NCBI RefSeq assembly: GCF_003971065.1
Contig: NZ_RYDV01000007.1
Span: 62,001-126,000 of the forward strand
DNA from: Candidimonas sp. SYP-B2681
Lineage (GTDB): Bacteria; Pseudomonadota; Gammaproteobacteria; Burkholderiales; Burkholderiaceae_B
DNA length: 64,000 nt
Reading direction: 5' to 3'
Program-made: the position numbers and the translations under genes
Shown here: positions 7,837-15,805 of the stretch, one piece after another
How the letters are laid out: the number at the start of each line of letters is the position of its first letter
How positions within the stretch are numbered: position 1 is the first letter of the stretch
Notes under the pieces: generated by a model
The model's database searches: none
Told to the model about the DNA's origin: nothing
The model's input: only the letters and a program-made list of their open reading frames with translations

Positions 7837-9126
7837 CTACTTGTTTGGTGTGACTCGCCAGACGGTGTTGGACAGGTCGTCGGCGACGATAAGGGCGCCT
7901 CGCGGATCGACCGTGACGCCGACAGGACGGCCTCGCGTTTTGCCGTCGCTGCCGCGGAACCCAGAGACGAATTCCATCGGAGGTCCGGCCGGGCGACCGT
8001 CGCGGAAAGGGGCAAAGCTTACTTTGTAGCCGACCGGGTCTGAACGGTTCCAGCTGCCATGTTCGCCGACAAAGACACCATCGGCAAAATCTTTACCCAT
8101 AGTCGGGGTGGAAAAAGCGACGCCCAGCGCCGCTACGTGTGCGCCGAGGCTGTAATCAGGCGTGATCGCCGAGGCGACTTTATCTGGATCCTGTGGCTGG
8201 GCTCGTGTGTCCACGTTCTGACCCCAGTAGCTGTATGGCCAGCCGTAAAAGCCGCCTTCACGAACCGCGGTAAGATAGTCAGGGACCAAGTTCGGCCCAA
8301 TTTCGTCGCGCTCGTTGACGACCACCCATAGCTGCCCTGTGCCGGGCTGAATGGCGAGCGCCGTGGGATTGCGCAGGCCGGTAGCGTAGGGTTTATGAGC
8401 CCCGCTGCGGGCATCAACTTGCCACACCATGGCCCGGTCGACCTCTGCCGTCATCCCCCGTTCCGTGATGTTACTGTTCGAACCGATAGCGACATAAAGG
8501 AACTGCCCATCGGCACTGGCGGCTAGTGCCTTAGTCCAGTGATGGTTGATCGCCGACGGCAGGTCGGTCAGTTTTACGGGGGGACCGCTGGCCTCGGTCT
8601 GACCTTCGTGGTAATTGAATCGCACTATGGCATCTTGGTTGGCGACGTAGAGGCTATTTCCGACTAAGGCAAGTCCGTACGGTGCATTGAGCTTGTCGGC
8701 AAAGACCTTCTGCATCTCGTAGACCCCATCGCCGTCGGCGTCGCGCAGTAGGGTCAGGCGGTTGCCGCCTTCGACTGGACTGGTACCCATGGCCTTGATG
8801 GGGCCGGCGATGATGTCCTTGGGTTTGAGGTTGGGGGCGTTGCCGCCCCTGCCTTCGGCCACCAGGATGTCGCCATTAGGCAGAATTAGCGTCTGGCGTG
8901 GGATTTGAAGGTTGGTGGCGATGGCGCTGATTGTGTAGCCTTGCGGCACCGTTGGCCGCTGGTCGCCCCATTCGGCGGGCTTGGCGATTACCATGTCGGG
9001 CAGCACGCCGCGGTAAGGCTGTGGTAGTTCGGGGCTTGAGCCATACTGCAACGGTTCCGTATCGCCCCCACATGCAGTCAGCAGTGCCGAGACTGTGACC
9101 ACCGCAAATAGAGTAGAACGGCTCAT
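7837..9126 (-). CDS. sorbosone dehydrogenase-like (PQQ-type) lipoprotein
   Basis: A 429-residue protein of the soluble glucose/sorbosone dehydrogenase beta-propeller family, which oxidises sugars or aldehydes, often with PQQ. The N-terminus MSRSTLFAVV...LLTACGG is a lipoprotein signal with lipobox LTAC. Family motifs visible are RQTLILPNGDILVAEGRG, NAPYGLAL, GLRNPTALAI, NERDEIG, GGFYGWPYSYWG, GEHGSWNR and GRPVGVTVDPRGALIVADD. The ATG at 9126 follows GGGAGAACGAA; a longer in-frame reading overlaps the upstream gene. Start and upstream stop overlap in ATGA, so translation is probably coupled to the DUF2231 gene. Substrate and cofactor cannot be read from sequence. Confidence 0.9.
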   Translation of the reverse strand: MSRSTLFAVVTVSALLTACGGDTEPLQYGSSPELPQPYRGVLPDMVIAKPAEWGDQRPTVPQGYTISAIATNLQIPRQTLILPNGDILVAEGRGGNAPNLKPKDIIAGPIKAMGTSPVEGGNRLTLLRDADGDGVYEMQKVFADKLNAPYGLALVGNSLYVANQDAIVRFNYHEGQTEASGPPVKLTDLPSAINHHWTKALAASADGQFLYVAIGSNSNITERGMTAEVDRAMVWQVDARSGAHKPYATGLRNPTALAIQPGTGQLWVVVNERDEIGPNLVPDYLTAVREGGFYGWPYSYWGQNVDTRAQPQDPDKVASAITPDYSLGAHVAALGVAFSTPTMGKDFADGVFVGEHGSWNRSDPVGYKVSFAPFRDGRPAGPPMEFVSGFRGSDGKTRGRPVGVTVDPRGALIVADDLSNTVWRVTPNK

Positions 9127-9551
9127 TTCGTTCTCCCGATGCGTGGGATATAGAAGCCGAACCATGTCGCTACGCACGCGAGCACGGTGGCAATAATCGA
9201 GAGCACCAGCCCGGCGGGCATGCTCGCCCAAGCGTCCCGTGCATGCATCAACGCGTCGAAGAAGCCTACCAGCCACGTGACGAGCAGTACTACCCCATAA
9301 ACGCCTATGCCGCGGGCACGGCGGTCGGCGCGAAATAAATCGACGATCAAGAAGATGAGGGCGAAACCGGAGAAAAACAGTGCGCCAACGAGGAGCCACG
9401 AGGCAAAATTATTCCACTGGATCTCGTAAGTCGAAGCGTAGGCGGCATCGCTCAGTGCCGCGCCCAAGAAGAGAGGAATGCTTCCCGCCAGCAATACGGC
9501 ATGGACCGGATGAATTACTCGAGAATACCTGCGTTCAATGGTAATGGCCAC
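9123..9551 (-). CDS. DUF2231-like membrane protein
   Basis: A 142-residue inner-membrane protein with four predicted helices (about 18-36, 50-70, 83-100 and 113-134). The start IHPVHAVLLAGSIPLFLGA carries the conserved HP motif of DUF2231 proteins. It is the first gene of a two-gene unit with the sorbosone-dehydrogenase-like lipoprotein, overlapping it by four bases. DUF2231 proteins often pair with periplasmic redox proteins and may carry electrons, but no cofactor ligands beyond the single conserved His are obvious; that role is inference. Confidence 0.85.
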   Translation of the reverse strand: MAITIERRYSRVIHPVHAVLLAGSIPLFLGAALSDAAYASTYEIQWNNFASWLLVGALFFSGFALIFLIVDLFRADRRARGIGVYGVVLLVTWLVGFFDALMHARDAWASMPAGLVLSIIATVLACVATWFGFYIPRIGRTK

Positions 9552-9808
9552 GGCGACTTCCTCCTCGGGGGGTTACACCAGGCAATCACGGTTGGACCAG
9601 AGAATGCGTAGGCGAGGTGCCGATGTCAGCGGTTTTACAAGTTTACATGCAAGCAGCACATAAAGCATCCCCCTATTTCGCGTTATTGCATACAGAGTTT
9701 CCGTTTGCAAATTTTTCTGCTGCCGTGTTGGATCCCGTCAGACATCGGTCAATAGCAGTGGTAGGGACTTGCATTGTGAAGCTCGAGGATGCACTTCAAC
9801 AACTCGGA

Positions 9809-10789
9809 TTACGGCTTATACGAGATAGCCGTTACCGTGAAATCTGCATTTTCGGGATCCTTCAACGTCAAGCGAGCGTTCGGAAGGTACAGTCGATCTC
9901 CCAGACGAGCAATTGTGGTAGGCGTGTCAAAGCGAGGGTCTTTGAGTTCGGTCTTTAAGCGCGCAGTGGTTCCCGCTTCATCGAGTTCCAGAACAGCGAT
10001 AGTATTAGGAATATTGCGCACGACATAAAGGGTCTTGCCCTCCCGCAACAGGCCATCACCTCCCTTCAAATCCGTTCCGCCTATATCGACGGGCGCGGCG
10101 ACGCCGCTGGCCGGATCAACGCGGTACAAGACGCCGGTATTCATCTGCACGACAAGTAGCGCTTTACCATCAGGGGTCGTTGAGATGCCGTTAGCGTTAA
10201 AGCCTTCAACGTAGCTTATGCCGGATAGGGGAATGGTCTTTATATCGGTTTGTTCGGGTAACGCTCCTCCCTTTCCCAGCGGCAACTTGTAAATGACGGG
10301 TGCAAACGAGTCGGTGGCATAGATTGCATCGTTGAGCCTTGCGACATCGTTGACGAAGCTCTTTTCATCAGCCGCAAGCCGGTAGTTGGCGAGCGTTTTG
10401 CCGTGGTTTGAGTCAATCACCTGGACTGATCCACCCCGCGCCCCGGCAACATACAGACGTCCTTGCTCATCGAGCAAAATTCCTGCGGCACTATCGCTTT
10501 CTCCCGGGTTTAGAACCTCATGGGCGCCAGTCGCAAGGTCGAGCTTATACACGGCACCGTGAGAAAGGGAGGTGACAAACGCAATGGATCCTTTGATCGC
10601 GATACCTTCAGGAACAGAGCCTTGTGGCATGGCTAGCGTTACAGGGTAATCTTGAGTCTGAATTCCGCCTGTGGGGGTGGGATTGTCCGCCGGAGCACGG
10701 CGTGAGCCTTCAGCCGCCTCAGCGATGCCAATTAATAGAGAGGTAGCAACGAAAACCGTACAGATGAACCGAGATGTTGTGTTCAGCAT
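9809..10789 (-). CDS. secreted SMP-30/NHL-like beta-propeller protein
   Basis: A 326-residue protein with a Sec signal peptide (cleavage near AEAAEG at about 25). The mature part is built of repeated beta-propeller blades, visible as EGIAIKGSIAFVTS, SAAGILLDEQGRLYVAGA, NGISTTPDGKALLVVQ and GDGLLREGKTLYVVRN. This is the pattern of SMP-30/gluconolactonase-like or NHL-type propellers; metal-binding residues are not clear enough to call a lactonase. It has no close neighbour on its strand: 257 bases separate it from the DUF2231 gene and a 400-base gap lies upstream. Confidence 0.82.
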   Translation of the reverse strand: MLNTTSRFICTVFVATSLLIGIAEAAEGSRRAPADNPTPTGGIQTQDYPVTLAMPQGSVPEGIAIKGSIAFVTSLSHGAVYKLDLATGAHEVLNPGESDSAAGILLDEQGRLYVAGARGGSVQVIDSNHGKTLANYRLAADEKSFVNDVARLNDAIYATDSFAPVIYKLPLGKGGALPEQTDIKTIPLSGISYVEGFNANGISTTPDGKALLVVQMNTGVLYRVDPASGVAAPVDIGGTDLKGGDGLLREGKTLYVVRNIPNTIAVLELDEAGTTARLKTELKDPRFDTPTTIARLGDRLYLPNARLTLKDPENADFTVTAISYKP

Positions 10790-11127
10790 GGCAGTTCCCC
10801 ATCAAGAATGAACGTGCAGATTACCCACAAAATAGAATGAGATTAGCACGCGTCAGGGTATCAACTCTTCATTTAGGCGCACGGTTAGTCTAGAGCCCTG
10901 CCATGTCGCAAGGCAAGGGTTGCTCCGCCGGTCAATGTTTGATTGTGTAAGCAAAAAACTCGGTAACTGGCCGACGGCGCGTTTCTATGTGCTCTGTCCA
11001 GTGCTACATCGTGAAGCAAGGTTTGTGCGGATGGAGGAGTAGGGTGCTGAGACTGAATCTGTTCTTAGAACAGGATAGCATTGCGCTAGTCCCACCCCAA
11101 TCGTTCACTTATGGAGTTCGGTACGAT
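10790..11127. other. gene-free stretch with one palindromic repeat
   Basis: No convincing coding region on either strand. It holds the presumed promoter of the beta-propeller gene and, at 11061-11071, the palindrome GTTCTTAGAAC inside a degenerate repeat (about 11029-11078) that resembles stretches near 11478-11520 and 14734-14776. Confidence 0.5.
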
Positions 11128-11178
11128 AAAAAAATTAGCCCCGTTTCTTATTGATTTTTTCGATCAAGAGCTAATTTT
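11128..11178 (-). terminator. terminator-like double hairpin behind the initiator tRNA
   Basis: On the minus strand AAAATTAGC and GCTAATTTT enclose an inner stem TTGAT / ATCAA and are followed by a run of T. It begins eight bases after the tRNA 3' end and fits its terminator. Confidence 0.65.
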
Positions 11179-11185
11179 GTATGTA

Positions 11186-11262
11186 TGGTTGCGGGGACAG
11201 GATTTGAACCTGTGACCTTCGGGTTATGAGCCCGACGAGCTGCCAGACTGCTCCACCCCGCG
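11186..11262 (-). tRNA. initiator tRNA-fMet (CAT)
   Basis: A 77-base tRNA on the minus strand beginning CGCGGGGTGGAGCAG and ending CCCCGCAACCA with encoded CCA. The anticodon loop reads CTCATAA, anticodon CAT. The 5' C is unpaired against A in the acceptor stem, and three G-C pairs (GGG/CCC) precede the anticodon loop; these are the hallmarks of the bacterial initiator tRNA rather than the elongator. Confidence 0.97.
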
Positions 11263-11434
11263 TCTGAAGTCTGAAGGATACGAGTTTACCCTATATAGTG
11301 AATCGCTGTTTGGATCGCCGTTATTGGGTCAACAGTTTAAGAGTTTATTCTTTGGAAACTGTGGGGTAGGAGTGCAGCCCTGTCGAGAACGAATGCGACT
11401 CCCTACCACCGAACCACGCCAACACACGCGCTTT

Positions 11435-11484
11435 GGCCAAAAAAATCCCAACCGATTAAGGTTGGGATTTGAATACCGGTGGTG
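11435..11484 (-). repeat. second copy of the ssrA terminator sequence (left boundary of accessory segment)
   Basis: GGCC, seven A, TCCCAACC GATTAA GGTTGGGA, then TTTGAATACYGGTGG repeats almost exactly the sequence just downstream of the tmRNA 3' end at 15993-16040. Read on the minus strand it is a rho-independent terminator 114 bases behind the flavin monooxygenase gene. The similarity reaches to the bases that correspond to the tmRNA 3' CCACC. With the other copy it frames 4.6 kb of accessory genes. Confidence 0.8.
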
Positions 11485-11597
11485 TAGTAAAGGACTGATT
11501 TATACAAAGATCTTAGAACAAGAGGTGCGCTGCTCGAACGCCGTCCCTGTATTGAGCCGTTAGACTCCTTAGTCGGTATCGTTGAATAAGTGAACGA

Positions 11598-12986
11598 TTA
11601 CGCCACTTTTTCTTCGGGTACCTCGAACTTCAGCGCCATGAACCCTTCCAGCGAGTCGTCTTTAATATCAAGCCAGGGCTTGGGCAATTTGGCTGCCAAC
11701 GTACCCGTTATCGTTGATCGATAGGATTTATTCCGGAAACCCAAAATATCTTCTTCTTTATCCAGCAGCCATGACTTGAGTAGTTCAGTCTGCTTTTCGA
11801 TAGGGAAGTCAGGGTAATCGGTGGCGTCAATTAAGTCGCGCACATATTGACCTTGAAAGTCAATCGATTCGTTGGCCGTTTCAAGCGTATCTTTGCGTTT
11901 CAACCACTGCTGCATGTCTTGCAGGCGTTGGTCGGCATCGGGGAGCTGGATCTTACCCAATATGACATCACGCACATACCAAGCCTGCGCATCAAACATA
12001 TTGAAGGTGAAGTACTGATCTTGCATGCCCAAATAGATCAATTTAGGATTGTTCTGGAAGAAAATCCCTTTGTACAAATTGTCTGGATAAAGACAGTTAT
12101 GGGTTTGTAAGCGAAGTTCATCAGGGAGGAATGGGAAATGGAACAAATATCCCGTACACATGATGATGGCATCAAATTTCTTGCTGGTGCCGTCTGCGAA
12201 ATGAGCCACACTGTCTTCCAGGTGTGTCAAGAGCGGTCTTTCTTCAATGCCTTCCGGCCATTCAAACCCCAGAGGGGCGCTTCGGTAGCTTATCGAAACG
12301 GATTTGGCGCCGTATTTATAGCATTGTGTGCCGATATCTTCGGCAGAATAACTGCTGCCGATCAATAAGACCTCTGCGCCATTGAATTCGAGTGCGTCGC
12401 GAAAATCGTGCGCATGCAGTACTCGTCCGGGAAACTGCTCCAAGCCTTCAAAATAAGGCATATTGGGCGTCGAGAAATGGCCTGTCGCAACCACGACGTA
12501 GTCGAACTCCTCGGTTTCCTGTTCGTCGCTCTTGTGATTCATTACCGTAACGGTGAATTTCTCGGTCGCGTCGTCATAAGTGATCCAGCGCGCAGGACTC
12601 TCAAACTGAATATATTTGAAAATGGCACGCTTATCGATGCGGCCCATAATGTAATCTTTTAGAACTTCGCGCGGGGGATAAGAAGGAATTGATCGATTGA
12701 AGTGATCGTCAAAGGAATAGTCTGCGAATTCCAGGCATTCTTTCGGTCCGTTGGACCATAGGTAACGATACATACTGCCATGTACCGGCTCACCATTTTT
12801 ATCTAAACCTGTTCGCCATGTGTAATTCCACATGCCGCCAATATCATTCTGTTTTTCGTAACAGACAATTTCAGGCAGATTTTGTTCGCCTGCCGATCCA
12901 GCTGCCAAGAATGCCCTCAATTGGGCTAAACCACTGGGACCAGCACCTAAAATCGCTATTCTTTTCTTACTCAACACTTGCTCCAA
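11598..12986 (-). CDS. tmm: flavin-containing trimethylamine monooxygenase
   Basis: A 462-residue class B flavin monooxygenase that closely follows bacterial trimethylamine monooxygenase (TMA to TMA N-oxide with NADPH and O2). Seen: FAD site ILGAGPSGLAQLRAF at 12-26; YTWRTGLD and GSMYRYLWSNGPKECLEF, characteristic of the Tmm subgroup; the FMO fingerprint FPGRVLHAHDFRD; the NADPH site LLIGSSYSAEDIG; and the late CTGY motif. Length matches the family. It stands alone, with no demethylase or glutamine-linked methylamine genes nearby, inside the segment flanked by ssrA-terminator repeats. Related substrates such as dimethyl sulfide or other tertiary amines are possible. Confidence 0.88.
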   Translation of the reverse strand: MEQVLSKKRIAILGAGPSGLAQLRAFLAAGSAGEQNLPEIVCYEKQNDIGGMWNYTWRTGLDKNGEPVHGSMYRYLWSNGPKECLEFADYSFDDHFNRSIPSYPPREVLKDYIMGRIDKRAIFKYIQFESPARWITYDDATEKFTVTVMNHKSDEQETEEFDYVVVATGHFSTPNMPYFEGLEQFPGRVLHAHDFRDALEFNGAEVLLIGSSYSAEDIGTQCYKYGAKSVSISYRSAPLGFEWPEGIEERPLLTHLEDSVAHFADGTSKKFDAIIMCTGYLFHFPFLPDELRLQTHNCLYPDNLYKGIFFQNNPKLIYLGMQDQYFTFNMFDAQAWYVRDVILGKIQLPDADQRLQDMQQWLKRKDTLETANESIDFQGQYVRDLIDATDYPDFPIEKQTELLKSWLLDKEEDILGFRNKSYRSTITGTLAAKLPKPWLDIKDDSLEGFMALKFEVPEEKVA

Positions 12987-13136
12987 AACTCACTAGAATC
13001 GAACAAAATAGCAGAAGTTAGTGCAATATGTCAATTTTAGACGCCATGAAGGGCATCGGATTCATTCGAGATTGCAACCATATATTTACTGCATCGGCCG
13101 GTATTTTCGTTCGTTTACCGTAGCGTGTTTTACTTA

Positions 13137-13361
13137 TTAAAGAGGAGCCACTGCTTGCAGATTCTTTGGAATACCTCCCTGAATGGAACACACCTTCTTC
13201 GGGCCGCCGCTGATCGAACCATCATGGCAAACAATCCTGTCGCCGGCGCGATGAGCTATCCCGCCTTTGCTGCCAGAGCACGGCTTATTAGCCCATGCAG
13301 TCGGCATAGATAAGACCAGTAGCGCGGAGGTTAGAACGATGCAGAACCATCGCGCGGTCAT
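13137..13361 (-). CDS. small secreted Cys-containing protein (DUF3761-like pattern)
   Basis: A 74-residue protein with a Sec signal peptide (MTARWFCIVLTSALLVL... AWA-NK, cleavage near 24). The mature part has three Cys in a twofold pattern: CSGSKGGIAH, then CHDGSISGG, then CSIQGGI. The C-x-DG-(S/T)-x-S ... CS-x2-GG order recalls DUF3761 proteins, a tentative match. The ATG at 13361 overlaps the stop of the 33-residue gene upstream in ATGA and GGGGACG lies just upstream, so the two genes are probably translationally coupled. Function is unknown. Confidence 0.7.
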   Translation of the reverse strand: MTARWFCIVLTSALLVLSMPTAWANKPCSGSKGGIAHRAGDRIVCHDGSISGGPKKVCSIQGGIPKNLQAVAPL

Positions 13362-13459
13362 TCATCGTCCCCGTTGACCCATACAAGCCAGGCCAGCAAC
13401 CCGACTACGCAGCTTCCCACGCCGAAGAAGATCAGGGGTAAGTGGTAAAGATATCCCAC
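13358..13459 (-). CDS. 33-residue single-helix membrane peptide
   Basis: A very short gene found by reading the minus strand upstream of the secreted protein gene. It starts with GTG at 13459 behind GAGGGCGAGAGAC and reads GYLYHLPLIFFGVGSCV, continues with a Leu/Val/Trp-rich helix and ends VNGDDE. One transmembrane helix with an acidic tail is evident. Its TGA overlaps the next ATG (ATGA), the arrangement of translationally coupled genes, and this supports it as real. No family recognised. Confidence 0.55.
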   Translation of the reverse strand: MGYLYHLPLIFFGVGSCVVGLLAWLVWVNGDDE

Positions 13460-13669
13460 GTCTCTCGCCCTCTATATGCACCACTTTTTTTTATGGTACT
13501 GTTATCGGCAACCGTACGTCGCCTGTATTGAAGGATTGTGGTCTTTATTGAAGCGCTCACTCATACGAATAGGGGCAGGAAAATCGGGCTCTTCTATGGA
13601 TATGTTGGACGAGGGCAGAACGGCCCGGCCTCTGAATCGGCTCGCTCGCATCCGCCAATTGATAGCCCA

Positions 13670-13948
13670 TCAGCGCTTCGTGCTCGTCCGATTAAGGACA
13701 TCGAAGTGCACGTCAATCCCGTCCCCACGCGTAATTCGCAGCCATACAGTTTTACATGCCTGGCAGGTATAGCGTCTCTCCAAAACCCCGGCGTAGCTTT
13801 TAGGCGCCTGCATCTCTGTCAGCGTCATAAACGCATGAGGCTTTTGGGGTAGCACAGCCGATAGAAGCACCTTGCACGACATACAAAGCGATACGGGAAA
13901 TGGGGGTCGCATAGTTTCACGATATCGCTGACTGTGCAGTAGAACCAT
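13670..13948 (-). CDS. possible small zinc-ribbon protein
   Basis: Up to 92 residues; a second Met gives 80 residues (start 13912). It has two Cys pairs, CMSC near residue 22 and CQAC near residue 63 in RRYTCQACKTVWLRITRG, spaced as in a zinc ribbon, and the segment after the second pair looks like a natural beta strand and turn. Ribosome sites at both candidate starts are weak. The gene stands alone in the accessory segment. A chance frame cannot be excluded, but the paired CxxC motifs argue for a real gene. Confidence 0.5.
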   Translation of the reverse strand: MVLLHSQRYRETMRPPFPVSLCMSCKVLLSAVLPQKPHAFMTLTEMQAPKSYAGVLERRYTCQACKTVWLRITRGDGIDVHFDVLNRTSTKR

Positions 13949-14083
13949 TCCACGTTCGGTCTAGGAATGAAGGCGGCGCGTTGCTCTGTGTCAACCGTTG
14001 TGCCTACTGAATTTTATGTACGTTGGCTAGTGTCGACGCCCACTAAAATGAAGGAGCATATCAATCGAAAAAGGGAAGCTGGG

Positions 14084-14326
14084 ATGTCAGCCGTCGAGAA
14101 AACCAGAAATGCAATTTTGGATTTTATGCTTAAAGCCTGGTGTCGCGAGGGGCAGGCCTTGGACGTCAATGCGTTCTATTTGCGCAATATGAATCACCTG
14201 TCTCGACTAGAGCTAGACACTCTAGAAGCCGCCGCTGACAGCTTTGTTAAAGACGGATATTTTGAAAAGCGCCAAGGTGATTATTATCTGACCGGCGCTG
14301 GTTATGCGCGCTTATATGAGGGATAG
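14084..14326 (+). CDS. small winged-helix-like protein
   Basis: 80 residues from the ATG at 14084 (GGGAAGCTGGG just upstream); a start at 14048 would add 12 residues. The sequence MSAVEKTRNAILDFMLKAWC is helical, followed by LSRLELDTLEAAADSFVKDG (helix) and YFEKRQGDYYLTGAGYARL, a beta hairpin typical of the wing of a winged helix. It could bind DNA or act as an adaptor; no partner is evident. It is the only plus-strand gene in the accessory segment. Confidence 0.62.
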   Translation: MSAVEKTRNAILDFMLKAWCREGQALDVNAFYLRNMNHLSRLELDTLEAAADSFVKDGYFEKRQGDYYLTGAGYARLYEG

Positions 14327-14584
14327 TGAGATCAAGGCTTAGGATTGTTGCCTTGCTATGAAGTTGTTGGCTCGCTCGAATCTGCCGGGTGGTACCAACT
14401 ATTCCCCATAGCCGGCGTCCCCTGATACCAAACGAATGCTGACTCGGGGCGGGGCGTCGACAGCCGTTCCAGCGCTTGCTCCACAATGGTTTTATAACCC
14501 TAGAACATTCATTGCGCCTGTTCCCATCCATCGCCCAGCCCGTGTGGCGTCAGCGGACGAGTTGCAGGCGGCACGTTATAACGC
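14327..14584. other. gene-free stretch
   Basis: No supportable coding region, RNA or clear repeat on either strand. The gap continues through two minus-strand terminators and a repeat copy to the cupin gene stop at 14916, 589 bases in all. Confidence 0.5.
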
Positions 14585-14611
14585 AAAAAAGCCCACCGGC
14601 TAGGGCGGGCT
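14585..14611 (-). terminator. minus-strand terminator hairpin
   Basis: On the minus strand AGCCCGCCC / GGTGGGCT (one mismatch) with a five-base loop is followed by six T. It is a distal terminator candidate for the cupin pair. Confidence 0.6.
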
Positions 14612-14671
14612 CAAATTCATCGGTGCGAAACGCGTGCGATTGCCGTGCGAATCGGTACACCTGCGGACCCC

Positions 14672-14698
14672 AAAAAGGGCACATATTTCTATGTGCCC
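14672..14698 (-). terminator. minus-strand terminator downstream of the cupin operon
   Basis: Perfect 9-bp stem GGGCACATA / TATGTGCCC with a four-base loop, followed on the minus strand by five T. It lies 218 bases behind the second cupin gene. Confidence 0.75.
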
Positions 14699-14730
14699 CG
14701 TCTAGTACCGCATAGTGTAGCGTTGGTTGT

Positions 14731-14783
14731 ACTGGTGGTGGAAGAGGGGACCGGCGCTGAAATGGTTCTCAGAACAGGATGGG
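14731..14783. repeat. degenerate GTTCTCAGAAC repeat copy
   Basis: GGTGGTG, 27 bases, then GGTTCTCAGAACAGGAT. It lines up without gaps with 11478-11520 (26 of 43 positions identical by my count) and shares the core with 11061-11078. Confidence 0.45.
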
Positions 14784-14915
14784 CAGTAAAGACGTTGAAG
14801 GGAGTGGATTGAGGCTTTTGGCCAATTTGTAACGACCCTCCGGCCATCCTGCCACCTGCGTCCAGTTACTATCTTCTGTGATACGGGCATCACAGTGTTA
14901 GTTTCACATTGTGCG

Positions 14916-15386
14916 TTAGCTCAGAAACTGCATTCCATACTTCGCCGCAATGGCGCGGAAGTCCGTTGCTGCATCCGGCTTCGAGGGGCTCCCGCTATCG
15001 ATCTGTGACTTGGCCACATCAGCAATGAACGCATCGAATATACCGCCCGGAGAGCTGATGATTAGTTGGCGTCCGATTTCCGGCCCGGTACAAATAAAGC
15101 TGTGCGGAGTGCCTCTTGGAACAAATACGGTATCCCCTGGACCCAAATTGAGCATCCCTTTATCTAGTTGAAAGTGGTAATGTCCTTCGCAAATGATGAA
15201 TGTTTCGTCGTATGTTGGGTGTCGGTGAAGTGATGCGCCGGACTGTGGAGGCTCGATTGCTTCGCAAAGCGTGTAGCAGCTCAGGTTATGTTCGGCGGTG
15301 GTCGTGAAGGTCATGGTCATTTGACCGATCTTGTAGACCACGCCTTCGCCAGGCGGAAAATGTCGTGGTTGGGCTGGATTGTTCAT
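14916..15386 (-). CDS. cupin-domain protein (second gene of pair)
   Basis: A 156-residue single-domain cupin. Motif 1 is visible around residues 54-75 as HRHPTYDETFIICEGHYHF (metal ligands His, His, Glu) and motif 2 as PGDTVFVPRGTPHSF with the third His. Such proteins may be dioxygenases, isomerases or ligand binders; nothing in the sequence fixes the substrate. The start has GGAGAAGG upstream. It follows the first cupin gene after 20 bases on the same strand, so the two are co-transcribed, probably acting on the same compound or forming a hetero-oligomer (inference). Confidence 0.85.
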   Translation of the reverse strand: MNNPAQPRHFPPGEGVVYKIGQMTMTFTTTAEHNLSCYTLCEAIEPPQSGASLHRHPTYDETFIICEGHYHFQLDKGMLNLGPGDTVFVPRGTPHSFICTGPEIGRQLIISSPGGIFDAFIADVAKSQIDSGSPSKPDAATDFRAIAAKYGMQFLS

Positions 15387-15406
15387 CGCCTTCTCCGTTA
15401 CAAGAG

Positions 15407-15805
15407 TTACCCGTCGATGATAGTGTCATGCTCCGCTGGAAGGATGACTTCAAGCAACTCACAGTCATCCGACCATCCAACGACGGTATGTCGAATATTG
15501 GGTGGCTGTAGCCAGCAGGAGCCTTCTTTCATGGTCTGGACTCCGTGCCCCTCGAACTCGCTTTTGAACCAGCCCTTGAGGACATATACGAGCTGGAGTT
15601 GCACATCGTGATGGTGCCGCTGGCTGAAGCTTTCTGAAAATGGTGCAATCATTCGAATGACGTGCGCCGTGGCAACTCCGTTGGTCGCCATGGCAACCCC
15701 CAGGTCACGATAGGATGAGTAGCTGCGAAGCCCTCCTGTTTTGAAGTCATCTTCATTGAGATGGCTTACCGTGAACTGCTGGTTTGGCGAAGTGGCGGCT
15801 GTCAT
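15407..15805 (-). CDS. cupin-domain protein (first gene of pair)
   Basis: A 132-residue cupin with motif 1 SQRHHHDVQLQLVYVLKGWF (His, His, Gln in place of the usual Glu, Tyr following) and motif 2 GSCWLQPPNIRHTV. AAGGAG lies seven bases before the ATG. It opens the two-gene cupin unit whose presumed terminator is at 14672-14698. I do not recognise a specific family. Confidence 0.85.
   Translation of the reverse strand: MTAATSPNQQFTVSHLNEDDFKTGGLRSYSSYRDLGVAMATNGVATAHVIRMIAPFSESFSQRHHHDVQLQLVYVLKGWFKSEFEGHGVQTMKEGSCWLQPPNIRHTVVGWSDDCELLEVILPAEHDTIIDG

Noticed and set aside
9617-9958. Plus-strand open frame of 113 codons between the DUF2231 and beta-propeller genes
   Set aside because: It overlaps the propeller gene end on the other strand, has no ribosome site, and the product has no recognisable fold.
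11151-11167. TTGAT...ATCAA behind the initiator tRNA as an FNR box
   Set aside because: Spacing is seven bases, and the sequence forms the inner stem of the tRNA terminator hairpin.
13476-13852. Two overlapping plus-strand open frames in the accessory segment
   Set aside because: They lie opposite the zinc-ribbon candidate or in different frames of one another, with no ribosome site and no protein-like composition.
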